From assembly GCF_945859685.1 (NCBI RefSeq), contig NC_079147.1, positions 181,767,174 through 181,831,173 on the forward strand: a DNA stretch of 64,000 nt, in the 5' to 3' direction. The stretch comes from Eupeodes corollae (Eukaryota > Arthropoda > Insecta > Diptera > Syrphidae). Below are positions 23,463-36,020 of the stretch, in pieces; within the stretch, counting starts at the first letter, position 1, and each line of letters starts with the position of its first letter. The notes beneath the pieces are model-generated. The model ran no database searches and was not told the origin of the DNA. It saw nothing but the letters and a program-made list of their open reading frames with translations. The translations under genes and the position numbers were made by a program.

Positions 23463-26400
23463 TTAATTATAAATTATCCTGACAATATAGACCTCTTTAG
23501 CGAAAGAAAACGAAGGAAGAAGAATACTTCTCAGGATCCTTCAAGGACCTTTTGTATTATAATCTAATAGTTATCTTTCTTTTTAATTTGTTCTTTGTGA
23601 TTTTTTGCTTCTTAAAGATCCTTGAAGGAACTTGAAAATGTGATAATTTCGCATAAGGAAGTGTATTATCCTTTCATTAGTTGTAACGAGAGACACACTC
23701 GACTAGATAGATAGAGAGAGAGAGCTATATACATGATAACAATGAAATAACACAAAAAAAAAACAAAGAAAGTTGTCGTATAAAAAAATAAAACTGCACC
23801 GTTAATGGGATACTCCTCATTGGAAACACACACAAAAAGAGGAAGTAGGTACTGCAAGGCACACACATAGTGATAGAAAAAAGGAATCAGGATGATGAGA
23901 CCAAACACAAAAAAAGACACCCATCAGCCAAAGGGAAAACAAAAGACCCACTTGAAGCACGAATATCCTTGCTCAAGGAGGAGGATATATTCACTTGACT
24001 CGTCGCTCGTTGTCGTTCGCCCATAATAAAAGAAGAACGAAATGAGGAGGGGGGTTAGGTGGATATATAGATAGACAGATGGGGAGACCATCACAAACTG
24101 CGCGCCGCCGTAAAGGACCAACGATAAATCAGGAAGTCGTTTTTTTTTTCTAGAAGAAAAATTCTATACTCTGCTGTGTGTCGATTGCTCTTTTGGGGTT
24201 ATTGTTGTCACTTAAAAGGCCAATTTACCCCCTAACTCACTCCATCTCCTCCATCATATACCACCGACCGAGGATGGAGAGGAAGATCAGAGGGGGTAAA
24301 TGTATATCATCAAATGGGGATTTACAACTGTGTTTATTTGACTGGACACAGCGAGAGAGAATATAGGATTGGGATAGATTGGTTGACGGGGGGAGGAGAG
24401 AGTATGTATGCTAGGGGATAAAGCGTTACATTTGAAAATTGGGTCTGAAGTGGCGTGGGTTTCTGGTAATTGGGTGGTAATTTGTTAGGGATGACATATT
24501 TTTTTGTCTTTGCTCTTTTTTTTTGTGCTGATGATGCTGTATGGGCCATGGCCCAGCCCAGCCTAGCCCAGCTCAGGCACACCAGAAAATGTTCTTCTTC
24601 CAGAATGAAAGAGTGGTCTATAGGGACTATTATATTGTGGATAGGCACTTTTTTCCTTGATTTTTTTTTTAAGTTGAGCCGAGCTAAGGGAATATGAATG
24701 ACATTGTACTTATGTGAAGAATGAGGAATTAACAAACAGAAAAAAAAATGGATGAGGACAAATGACAATAAAGAGCGACAGAAATGCCTTTAAAACACAA
24801 CAGGATGTGAACACATATATAGAATTGCTTTGGACCGAAAAATGGACACATACATATATCTACAAAACACTGTCAAGGGAATCAACAGTACAAAGTATAG
24901 AAGATATTGTTAGCGGGATGCTATTATGTGCGGAAGTACATACTTGTAAGTTTAAGTATAGGGACTCAAGGACATTTTTTTGCTTGGCTACTACTTAGAG
25001 GAGTGTTGGACCATGTTCTAATTTCTTTTATATATTTAGAGGGCTAACAAATCTATTTATACAAGAACTAAGAAGCTTTCAAGATTCATTGTTTTTTTTT
25101 TTTATTTAAGTTAGGCGTAAAATATTTTGTTTTCATACGATTTTTAAGCAATCGCAATTCTTATGGAATCTATAATGATTATGAATGTTGGGGCTATGAT
25201 ATCACTAAATGTACTTCTTCAGAACTGCTTACGCCACACTGAAAAGCCTTAACGAGAAATCGCAAAAAACAAAGCTCTGGAAAAAAGTTTAGTTTAACAG
25301 ACAGTCAGTTTAGAGTTTGCGTCAGTTAAAGGTTGTAAAACACTTATCATACAACTAAAACCTTGTTTGACTTCAAAAATTATAAAAATGTATAATTTTT
25401 AGAAGTCAGTCTATTATTAAATCACTAAGTTGTAGTCCCATTATCTTTTGAACAATCTTTAGGTTAGTTTAGGGTAATGGGCTGGCAATTGATGACGTTT
25501 TCACTGCATTTATATCAATGTACCTTTTGATACCTTGAAGTGTGTAACTTCTCTTAATGTCTTCGACTTGTTTTAGTTTATTTTTTTAACTTTTAATATT
25601 CCTACAATATTTTCATTTTGTTTTGGTGTGGACGCTTTGAGAAACATTTTTGAAAGGTTTTTTGTTGGTTCCCATTGATAGTGTTGTGTTTTATTATCTT
25701 GACTTTTCTTTCTACCGCATCTTTCTCAAAATTTATTTTTTCGGAAATTTCAGCCAAAGTAAAACTTTTTTGATTTTATTTTGGAAATTTTCTTGTTGAT
25801 TTGAATTTTGTTCGACATTTTATTTCGACCTATTCAAATCCAATAACTTACTTTCTACCAAGCTATTAAGCTTGGGAAATAAATAGAGTTTCTCATTTGG
25901 AAAGTGAAATAAAGAAACATTTCATTAATATTTCAGAAATGTTTCGCAAGCGTATAGGAAAAATAGAACATTTCGGAAACATTTCTGAAATGTTTCTTAG
26001 TTTCTGTAATGTTTCTTAAATGCTTCTTTGGTGTGGGCGCAACTTTATGGAAATGGCACAGCTGAGCAATATTCGACTTTTTTTGGTATTGTACAGCTAA
26101 TAAGCTTGCCGTACAATGTTCCTCATTTTGCAACGCATGATTGGCAATTACTCTAGATTAGTATTCGTCTTAATTCTACAAATAGACTAATCCACTGAGA
26201 TAAAAATGAGCCTCTTTATTATTGATGATTTTCTTCGAAAATTGATAATCCTCTCTTGAAATTTCTTGCCATCATTCTGACCATAAACGATGCTGGAAAT
26301 GGTGAAGAGTCTTTCCTTCGTGAGTCGAAGAAGTATATAACTTTAAATTGGCAACACTTTTTTAACTGGTGGCCATTTTGTCAGCTATTAAGTGATTTGT

Positions 26401-26485
26401 TTTTAGTTTGGTTTTACATTTCAAGAATCAAATATTAAGGCGTTGAAAAGGTCAAAAAGTCTTAAACAAGATCAACGTAGATAAC
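23463..26485. other. Non-coding intron upstream of the Lar-like exon
   Basis: No gene was recognised. It contains the longest ORF of the window (24334-24768, minus, 144 codons), which shows no domain and overlaps chance frames on the other strand, so it is not called. A CCCAGCC/TAGCCCAG direct repeat lies near 24552-24577. A cluster of ATGTTTC/GAAACAT palindromes lies at 25911-26020. Confidence 0.6.
25911..26020. repeat. Palindromic GAAACATTTC / GAAATGTTTC cluster
   Basis: At 25976-25996 GAAACATTTC and GAAATGTTTC face each other across one base, a 10-bp-arm palindrome. Related copies (AAACATTTC, GAAATGTTTC, AATGTTTCTT) lie within 70 bp on both sides. Confidence 0.8.
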
Positions 26486-26489
26486 AAAC

Positions 26490-26980
26490 TAATCTTTTTC
26501 TTTAGCGATGCAGTTCACTTTTGGTTGAATAGATGATCGTCAACAAAGAAAACTTCAGTATTTGGAGTAATAATATCATAACTCATGTGTATGGTTTGAC
26601 ACTGTTGCATCAATAGAAACTGGCTGTATGGTGTGCGTCTTTAAAATACTGGCCAGAGCATAACAGTCAATGGCAACCGCTATATAGCCATAATTACTGA
26701 CTTTTTCGTTATTCTATTGAACAACCACGTTTATGGTAATCTCGTGACTTACCCGTGAATTGGCCTCAAATAGCTTAGGATGTAACACCGATTGACTATT
26801 ATCAGATAAGTCGAAAGGATTTACCTATCGCAGGACAACATTTTCGGCTTTTTTCAAATATACGGCTAAAAATGTTGGAAAAAATTATGAAAAATTTGAA
26901 CTTCTGATTAAAAAACGTTCGAGGCGGTCATGTGTCAGAAATCATTTTTAAATTATCTCTTGAATAAAATAAATTTCATG
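26490..26980 (+). mobile_element. Mariner-type transposase remnant (catalytic and C-terminal part)
   Basis: FFSDAVHFWLNR at 26498-26533 matches the first catalytic box 'FSDEAHFWLNG', with the Asp codon at 26507-26509 kept. ITVNGNRYIAIITDFFV and LLNNHVYGN near 26660-26740 match 'TVNG.RYR.MI.DFF.P.L..HDV'. The following NLVTYP region stands where 'PVNWPPRSCDLTPLDY' is expected and has lost the third Asp motif. The C-terminus LKMLEKIMKN and GGHVSEIIFKL is clear to about 26975. Stops and shifts make it non-functional. Confidence 0.8.
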
Positions 26981-26984
26981 GCAA

Positions 26985-29900
26985 TTTAAAAAAAAACTAC
27001 AAAGTTCTATAACTTCAAAAACTAGGCTTCAAAGCGTGTCAAATTCTATCTCTGACAGCCACTCCAACCTAACTTAACTAGAAATAAGGCATTTTAAGAA
27101 CTTCATCCACTTCTGTGTTCCACTCTAAATTGAACTTGAAAGCAGAGTGGTTATTGTGGTCGATTTTAAGTGCTAGTATCCTTTTCAAAATTGCCGTACC
27201 GTGATAAGGATCTTTTTTAAAAATCTTTTTAAATGCCAGACGAACATTCGACGTTTAGACTTTTGTTTTCTAGTTGTAACTTCCATAATTGACTCGAGTT
27301 TAAGTACTGCCATCTTCATTTCATCAACTTTTTGCTTTCTTAGATTATTGTGTTTGACACACCATCAAATTTAAGCAGGTTATTCAAATTTAAACCACGT
27401 CTCTTCTTCATTCCACACGAACCCACTATAATTTTATCCTTTCCGATACCAACATATTCCTTTTACCTTTTTTGAATATGAACGAACATCATTGAGACAA
27501 CAAAATCAAAAAATTTACATGTGTACCCTTCAAATTGTTATGAGAGTTCTTCACAACATCTGTTCGACACATCCTCAAAGTATTAACTTGATTTTTTGGG
27601 AACAAAAATATTCAAAAAAACAACAACAAAAATATCCTTATTTTAATATCCTTGTACGCAATGGAAAGTGATATTATATGTTAATTTTTTATTTACCCTA
27701 GATACATATTTGTAGGTGGGATAAAAGAAGCCTACATACGTCATTTCGATTCTGTAGGAATATAGACCTTGCAAGAATATTTTTCTCTCAAACCAAACCA
27801 ATCTGTAGTTGGCATCGGCAAAAGAGACCACAAAAACCGCGTTACACCTTATTCCTACAGCTACAGCAGAGTTGTTCTACTTTTGCGATTTTCGATACAC
27901 GTTGTATGCAAAAAGCCAACAAATTGGCATATTTTTTCCCTCGCACGACGACTATGATGTCTACTCTGACTGTGATATTCTCCCTGCGGCGAACCGCTCG
28001 CCGCTCACCGCGCGTAAGTAAAAAGCAAAGTCAGAGTTCTGCTGCCACATAAACGCAACTCGCAAAAAAAAAATCATGTAATGTAATGTGTAAAATATTT
28101 TCCAACAACATTTTTGGTCTACCTGTCGACTCTTGCCACTACTCTTGATGCCACCTGCCATCATCATCACCATCACCACCACACCCACATTTTCATTTTC
28201 ACGGGAGTCATCTCATTTTGACAGAACATTTTCATTCTACTGTACGTTCAGATTCAGAGGGCGTGTAAAAAGGGCTTCTGATGATGTGATGTGAACGGTT
28301 CTGACGACGACCGACGGACGGACGGACGCACGTTACGGTCTTGGTGATGATGGCTGAGAGGAAATCCTAGTGTGTGACCCATTTTCACTCCTCCATATAC
28401 CTACCTCCGTACATTTTGCCCTCAAACTATAAAACTTGGCGAAGCTAGCAGTCCATTTAACTGACATTAGTTTGCGTGGGTACAGAGTAGGTACCTATAG
28501 AACACCACATGACGGGAAGGGTAGGTTGGGTATGGTGGATGTATACTAGCTAGCCTTTAGTTCACTTGAAAGCTGGCTTGAGGGATTTTGTTATTTTGTT
28601 TTGGTGTTTATTTTTCGTTTTCGCATATACCTATGCTATATTGTTGGCCTCCGCTTTAAGCGGAATGTAATAGACTTCCGTTTTATACCCCTTTACACAA
28701 ATTTTGTATATTGGGTGTGGCAAAACGATGAGTTAAGTGCAGAAAAGACTGAGGTAGCTTAGGTAGTGTGTGTCTTTTAGACGAAAAAGAGAAGAGTTTT
28801 AAAACGAAATAAAGCTGTGGCGGCTGGTCGACGGCGGTGGCAATGGCGATAGCGGCGGCGGCAGCAGAGGCTATACAAAGGCTCTGTATAGTATGTTTTT
28901 TTGAAGCTTTAAGTGCACAAAGTGTTTTGGGCTTAAAAAGTTTACCAAAACGTTCTGTGATGTGTGTTTTGAGTGGTGGGTTGAGGCAGGAACAGGAAAA
29001 GTGTATTTTTGAAGTTTGTAAGTAATTTACGCCCCAGACATGTTTTCTCGATAGGACAAAACAACAACAACAACAAAAAAGATACGTTGCTCTCTGCCTT
29101 TATGCCTAAAGCTATGCGAAGTTGGGTAATTTATCCTTGGCTATTGCTAGATACGTAGGTACCTACATTTACATTATTTGTTAAACTGTCAAACTGAATG
29201 AAGTTTTGTTGACTTTAGAGCTGTCTCCCTTGTCAAATTCAAAAAGATTGGCAGCTTAAAAAGGATGTTTAGAAATACCTATTGTGATGGATGTAATGTT
29301 AGCATAGCAGAAATTTATAGAGGAAGGAACACTAAAACTTTAATAATAATTTAAATAAAAATATGATTGATTTACTCTAAATTTAGAGACACATTTGAAA
29401 ATAGCCTTAAAAGAGGTAAAAGGGGTAAACTTGGACAATATTTGTTCTATACTAGTGTTTACTTCAATTTGAGTGAAGGTATTATTTAATATAGTAATTA
29501 TCAAAAAGGTTTGAATATTTTATAAGTTTCTTAAAAAGGGTGAACATGGGTAAATGACTTGCAAAGAATTTCTTTTCCAAAAGATTTGTTTTAAGGAACT
29601 GTAAAAGCATAAAATGATAAGAATTTCAAAACCATTAAAATTGAATGCAAGGTATAAGGGTAAGAAATAAAAATAAATTTATAAAAATGAAGATAAAAAA
29701 GTTTTAAGTCAATAACTTTCATTGTTTCAAAAATACTTCAGACGAAAACCATTTTTTTTGTGATGAAATGTTTTGAGTTGTTTTGTTATTTGTAAAAAAA
29801 TATTTCACATCTTTCTAAGAAATAAACGTAAAGTTAAAGGATTTTTTGAAAAAATGTATCAAATGTTAAAAACAGTTTTGGAAGATGAAATGTTTAACCG

Positions 29901-30115
29901 CTGTTACGATTTTCGATTCGAAGATGAAATTTTTAAATGGTCCTTGTTTTCTTGTAAAAGAAAACTGTTGCTGGTTTTTTTTTTAATTTCACAAGATGTC
30001 AAAAACGTCATTCCTTGATGCATACAATTATTGTTTTTCAAGTAACATTTTTTGTGTTCAAATTATAAGGGGTGACCTAAATATTTAACGTTTTTTGTCT
30101 ATTTTTGATACGATT
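26985..30115. other. Non-coding stretch with GC-rich islands
   Basis: No gene was confirmed. A 30-bp GC-rich hairpin with an adjacent splice-donor-like sequence lies at 27986-28019. GACG tetranucleotide units lie at about 28312-28328. A GGC/GCA-rich patch at 28818-28868 yields an alanine-rich frame that I regard as repeat translation. From 29200 the sequence is AT-rich. Confidence 0.5.
28312..28328. repeat. (GACG)n tetranucleotide repeat
   Basis: Four tandem GACG-type units in a locally GC-rich patch. Confidence 0.8.
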
Positions 30116-30120
30116 TAACT

Positions 30121-30165
30121 GAGAACTTCTATTATGACAGTCCAACGCACTAACTATTACGTCAC
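30121..30165 (-). mobile_element. SINE head fragment (copy 3)
   Basis: Read on the minus strand, this segment has GTTAGTGCGTTGGACTGTC followed by ATA. The 22-base block is identical to the A-box region of the SINE at 4585-4887 (its 4599-4620), with a similar GTGACGTAATA in front. Similarity fades after about 45 bp. It abuts the downstream end of a minus-strand LINE remnant. Confidence 0.6.
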
Positions 30166-30890
30166 AGGTACTACAAATTGAAGGATCGTTTTCTGGAAAA
30201 GTTCTAGTCTGAATTTATGACAGGCACAATTTGGCGCCTACACCAGACAAGCGTATTCGAGAATTGGCCGAAGAAATGTTACAAAATGTAGCTTTATAAC
30301 AAAAGTACCAGACAAATTTTTTAATTCCTTCTCAACACATTTCATTTCAAACATTATTAAATTAGACTTATTAGCTATGGAGTTAATGTGTTATGAAAAT
30401 TTAAATTCTCTATCGAATAAAACGGCTAAAACAGGCATTTTATTTTCGTCGATAATAATATACCCCCAAAGCATTTAATTACAAAAAATTACAGAAACCT
30501 CATAGTTTCACATTCTTAAACGTTGAGAATTAGACATTCATTAAAAAAAAACAGTCAAAAAACAAGTTAATTTCACAATTCTTCACAATAGCAAGAACTT
30601 GAAACAGTTTTAAAAATTGCAAGATCGTTGGCATGTAGAGTAGAGTGCTTTAACATGAAAGTGAATCGTTTATAAATAAAATAAAGAGAATAGGACCTAA
30701 ATGACTACCTTCTGGTATTCCAGACTTAATTTCGAACTTGTTTGATTTGCAACCATGGAAAATAAAACAGACAATGATGTATCAAAAAAACACAGCTTCC
30801 ATAATTTAACAAGCAAAACTCGATGTGAAAGTTTGTTACACGCCTTACTGAAGTCAGCGAAAATTCATTCCAATTGTTTTTCACTTGAGA
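30165..30890 (-). mobile_element. Non-LTR retrotransposon remnant (RT to C-terminal part)
   Basis: On the minus strand, FADFSKACNKLSHRVLLVKL (about 30860-30800) matches the RT box 'DFSKAFDKVSH.LLL.KL'. A further frame reads SGIPEGSHLGPILFILFIND (about 30727-30668; RT 'G.PQGSHLGPILF.LFIND'). After a degraded YADD region come LFDREFKFS, HINSIANKS, KNLSGTFVIKLHFVTFLRPI and LEYACLV near 30410-30220, matching the thumb region. Stops and shifts are present. The SINE head fragment lies at its downstream end. Confidence 0.75.
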
Positions 30891-30894
30891 TTGA

Positions 30895-33800
30895 GTAAGT
30901 GCTATTCTCAGCTAGTTCCATTAAAAAAGTGAATATTTTTGTAATGAATACTTTTTTAAGGCTTTCATTTTTACTTGTCCAATGTTAGCAGCCTCAATGT
31001 GACAACGATATTAACGTATTGGAATATTTATAATAAAACCTCTTAATGAAAAAAACCTTTTTTTTCACCAACATTAAACAGACAAATCTCATTTTATGTT
31101 TTTTTAGTTTTGTTTAATTGATTTTTAAACACCAATTAAATGCTGATTATGAGCTTAATCAGGAATACCTATAAACCAAAATTGTTGAGCTTTGCAAATA
31201 TAGAGGTCAAAATTTACTGGAAGAATAACAGATTTTCTACCATTAAGGTTAAAATTGTATGCAAAGCACACAGATTTGCAGCTTTACTAACTACTTTGAG
31301 AAATTTTTAATTTCAAATTCTCTTAAAGCGTTGTACCTAACCTCTAATACATCAACAATAAAACACCGTTTAAAGACATCTAATGTTGAAATAAATTTAA
31401 GGCAATCTTCTCATGCTCCTTCTTCTTTTCTCGCACTTTATTTCTGTATCACTTTCCTCTTTCAATCTGCTTTCTGCTAGTAGGTTTGCAGGTAGTGTGA
31501 TTTCAACTATCAATCAACAATAGTCGAACGTGCAATAGCTTTTAAAGCGTTCGAAATAAGCAACTGTTTCAAACAGAAATTATGGTTTTGGCAATAAATT
31601 TTATACCCATCTGCAAACTGGCTACATATATAAGTATGTGTATATAAGAACATAGTGTTTTGAGTATTTTCAAAAATTTAAATCACCGCAATAAATCCTT
31701 CCTTCCTTCCGGATAGGTATGTATGTAGGTGCTCGTATGTATATATCTACGCCAGCCATTCGCATAAGCTTCTCTAACTTCAATTTCATCTATATTATCC
31801 TTCGATCCCCGCACCCTCAGGGATTTATCCACCACATCAGAGGATCAGCATATATATATGTATACATATGCGATTATATGCTCACATCTCCATTATGAAA
31901 AATTTACCATTTCTCACAACATGTCGGCAAGTTGCTGATGTTATGCGCTAAGGCTGGCCGCTTCGCTTCAATAATACTTATGCTGATACGTGTATGGAGC
32001 TATTAAATTTGCTCCTAGTAGTAGGAACGCGTGAGTCTGGAAAATACCAGCTTTCAAAATTCATCCTACCATCCTATACATAAGGCATCACCCAAAACCC
32101 CGCTACATATATCAGCTTCGAGTCGAGGACACAGACCTACCTACCTACTTTAAGATACAGCAACATCACAAATCGACATCATGACTGCCATAACGACGAC
32201 AACCAACGACAACGAGAACGCCAACGACGACTACGACTACGTAGACGACGACAACGATACCTAATGTGAATAAAATGACTCCAGGAACGGATTCTATCAA
32301 AAGACTTATTACAGAAAAAAAAAATTAAATATGTAATAAGTATGCACACTTGAAATAATTTTTGAAAATTTGTTCGAATTCTTTTTTTTTCTTACTCGAC
32401 AGATTTTCTGAAAAAGAGTACTTAAACTTTCTCCACTTCAAAAACTCCATCCATATTCATATTTCGAATCAAACTAATGAACTGCATCATGTTGGTGTTG
32501 ATGTTTATTCTGATGAGTTTGAGTTTGGGGGTGGTAAAAAAGAGAAAAAGGCAAATGATGGGATCTTCACACGTACGTGCTGATGTTCATTTCAAAGAAA
32601 TAATTAATAAATATTTTGAGAAATATGTGATTTAAATCAAAATCTCCGGTAATATGAACACAGAACAAGAATTTTCAACGAAACTGCAGAAAAGGATTTT
32701 CAAATGGATTCTTCGAATGCATTTTGTGCAGAATTTTTTTCGCGAGAAATGAAATTTTAAAGTTCTTTAATACTCTTTTGTATTTTCACATAAATTGAAT
32801 TAATTCAAAGTTGAATACTCAAAAAAGACAAATGTTGGAATTCACTTTTTGTCCTTAGCTCCTTAATTTTCGAGATTCTAAACTATTTACAAATATGTTT
32901 ATTTTAAATAACAGTTTTCAACGAGAAACGAGAAACGAGCAACAATGTTATTTTTAACCTGAAGCTATCTTCAAAATCTGAATATTTGTATATTCTGCTC
33001 AACACAATCATTTCCACACTTGCAGAAACAGAAATGTAATTTTTTCGGAAAATTTAAGAAACAATTCTTTTTGGAAAATAGAATTGTTTTTTTTAAATTT
33101 TTTGTTTTTAGTCGAATCCCAGACCAGAACTTTGTAAGTGGAAAAAATTTCTAAAGATATTCAAATTTTTCTTTAAAAAATAAATATTTAAATTTTGTTG
33201 TGTGAAAACATTTTGAAGGGGTTTAAGTTTTAAGATTTATAATTTTAAAGAAGTTTTATATTATATCTTAAGGAAAAAATGTAGTGTTAAGATGGCTGAT
33301 TGGGCTTACTGACAAATTTCAACTCCTTGCAATGAAAGTATTGTACGGAAACCATTATATACAAAATGTTCAAAACTTGTTTTCGTGTTCTATATGTATC
33401 TAAAGAACAAAGAGAGATGTCGACTTCAAATATTTTTGTTTAGATAATAACATCAAGACGTGGTGCGGAAAGAGCTTTTAAAAAATTCCTTGGAAGCGCT
33501 TTTTTATGGTACAGCAATTTAAAGCAAAGTAAAAAATATGATGTACTCAAAATATTTCGAGGAAAATCAATTTTTCTCTTCACAAAATGACTTCAAACAG
33601 AATTCAAAATAAATTCAACTTAACATTTTTTAATGAGTTATGTAAACAGAAAATAACTAATTGAAACCTTAAAGCAACAAATAAATATTTTTAAAACGAT
33701 ACAAAATTACATTTTTAAGAACTAGTAAAATGTTTGAAATACCCTATTCAGCTTAATAAAAACTCTAGTAGATTGTGTCATAATCACAAACTTTTATGAA

Positions 33801-34480
33801 GTTTGAATATGCACCTCTAACTTTTAATTTCTTCATAGAGCCCTAACGTTAGGACTAGAATTAGTACTCAAATCGATATTAACTTATGAATTAACACAAG
33901 TACTACAATTTAGTTTTAGCGATTTGGAACCAAGTATTTTTTAGAATTCGTTCCTAATCAACAAGTTAGAACCTGGTTATTTTACCAGTTGTTAGTACTC
34001 GAATCGGTACCTTTTTATTTCTTCACAGAAGTACTAGACTATGGCTTTGTACAGTTGGTACCGAGTACTAGCAAGGATTGGCGTATTTTCTGGTGCAGCA
34101 AAATCGATAGGCTTGGACGTTAAAACTGAAGTCAAATCAATTTTTCGAATACTTTTTTTTAGAAATACAACATTTTTGCTTTGCCTATTACGAGCATTCA
34201 GTTTTTTGGATTTTCAATTATGTTTCAAATATCGATTTAGTTTTTGGCGGCCAAAATTTATATTTTACGATTTTTAAAATATCGAAAACTATGACATTTA
34301 TCAACACAACGACATTTCATGTCTGCACGTACCTTTTAATGTAGCTAATTGGACACATGTACATACGCAAACACATCTACAAAATATCATGTGTATTAAA
34401 ATGACAAAAGTTCAAAAAATTTTAAGGATTGCATAATTCCATTTTTTTATAATAACACTCAAGGGAATATTACTACCCTT
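30895..34480. other. Non-coding stretch
   Basis: No gene was recognised. A cryptic ACG/AAC repeat lies near 32185-32262, CTAC units near 32136-32151, and an imperfect inverted repeat at 33988-34075. Short frames carry no domain. Confidence 0.55.
32185..32262. repeat. Cryptic ACG/AAC/GAC trinucleotide repeat
   Basis: Interspersed ACG, AAC, GAC and TAC units of about 75 bp, more GC-rich than the flanks. No meaningful ORF results. Confidence 0.7.
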
Positions 34481-34484
34481 ATTA

Positions 34485-36020
34485 TCCAGACACAGTGTGA
34501 GCACTAATAAAAGGAGAGAGGGTTTGAAAGGAGATGTCGGTAAACATTGGTTTTAAATTTCTGAATATTGCAATGACTTTTAAAAACAGAGTGTGGTAAG
34601 GCATTCCACATTCGCGTAGTACGGCTAAAGAACGAATATCTGTATTTGACAGTACGGCCGAAGTTGGAATCGAGGGTATACTAATGAGAATTCCAAGATG
34701 CGCAAGTGTTATGGTTGAACTATTTATGGCTATTTCAGACAAGAAACCTTTCGACGGTGTTCGAGCTAAGTAGATAAACAATGATGATATTATCACCAAT
34801 CAATTTAAATGCTCCACGTCCAAAACTATCCAAGATGCAAAGTAAGTTGCAGATGCACCAACCCAGAAGATGGGAGTTATACTCAATTTTTGGACGTATC
34901 TATATAAGTCTTGTAGATAACAGCCAGATCCGAAGGGTTGAAATATTTATTGCATCGCTTAAGAAACCAAAAAACAATTTGCGGAATTTTCGGCGACATC
35001 GCGTATGTGATCGTTCCACAAAATATGGTTGGTGACACACATACCAAAAATATCGAGATGTTCTATCTCATTGATGCAAGTGCAATCTATGGATAATGGC
35101 AATGAGGGTATATTTTGCTTTAACGATGCAAGACAGCATTGGGTTTTCGAAGCATTAATTTTCACGCGATTTTTTAATCCCCATTGTACAATGTTGTTTA
35201 GGTCGGAATTCAATGAAATTATGTTTTTTTTTTCGTTGCAGTTTCACATCCGAAGAAGAGGAATGTGAGTCTGAAAACGAATATGGAAAGCTAAGAGTAC
35301 TATCGTCAGCGAAACAATGTATTGGATTAGATGTTGTAGACAGGAGATCATTAATAAAAATAAGAAAAAGTGTTGGAGATAGAACAGAGCCCTGGGGACA
35401 CCAGCGTTTATTTTGGGGGTTTTTAGACTTGAATCCATCTCATAAAACTTGTATTGAACGATTCGAAAGGTAATTTTTAATCGAATGTACCAGGGATTCA
35501 TGAAAACCGAAAGCACGCATTTTCGATAAGAGAGCCTGATGCCAAACCCTATCAAATGCTTTTGAAATATCAAGTGCAATAATCTTTGATTCTCTAAAAC
35601 TATGTAAAAATTTGTTCCACTGTTCGATGAGATAAATCATGAGATCACCAGTGGACCTATTGCTTCGAAAGCCGTACTGACGGTCGTAAAGAAGCTTCCG
35701 TTCTTCAAGACATTTCTTGACCTGATAATTAATCAGCGTTTCGATGTCCTTGCAAAGAATGGACTTAAGTCCAATCGGTCGGTAATTATATTGTGAGGAA
35801 GATTCGACTTTTTTGGGAATAGGCTAGACAAATGCTGTTTGCCATTCGCTTGGAACGAGACCTGAGGAGTAAGACAGATGAAAAAGCTTACGCAGTGATT
35901 TTGCCAGCATTGAAGAACACCTCTTCAGAACAATAGCGGGGATACCATCCGGGCCAGCGAATTTATGAATGTTGAGATCTTTAAGAACTCTCGTCACAGT
36001 ACGAGTGCGAAAAAAGATTG
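34485..36020 (-). mobile_element. Jockey-like non-LTR retrotransposon, longest RT copy (copy A)
   Basis: Minus strand. From about 35990 the frame gives FAGPDGIPAIVLKRC, WQTAFV.PIPKK, NYRPIGLKSILCK and DRQYGFRSNRSTGDLM. KIIALDISKAFDRVWHQALL holds the first catalytic Asp; NAGVP follows, then a frameshift. Next come FLIFINDLLSTTSNPIHCFA and FADDSTLSFPYSF (the FADD box, codons at 35302-35313). NNIVQWGLKNRVKINASKTQ, NEIEHLDIFGMCVTNHILWN and a C-terminal piece ending SPFISAHTVSG at 34482 complete it. Only a few frame breaks are visible, so it is the best preserved RT in the window. No upstream endonuclease or gag-like ORF was seen, so it is 5'-truncated. DNA-level similarity to 49395-50370 and 61990-62200 shows a family. 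Confidence 0.85.

Noticed and set aside
24334..24768. Longest ORF in the window (144 codons, minus strand), close to the Lar exon
   Set aside because: No recognisable domain, low-complexity Ser/Pro/Lys composition, overlapped by chance frames on the other strand, and no splice or promoter evidence.
28818..29025. Alanine-rich ORF starting MAMAIAAAAAEA
   Set aside because: It is the translation of a GGC/GCA-rich simple-sequence patch; the rest of the frame has no domain.
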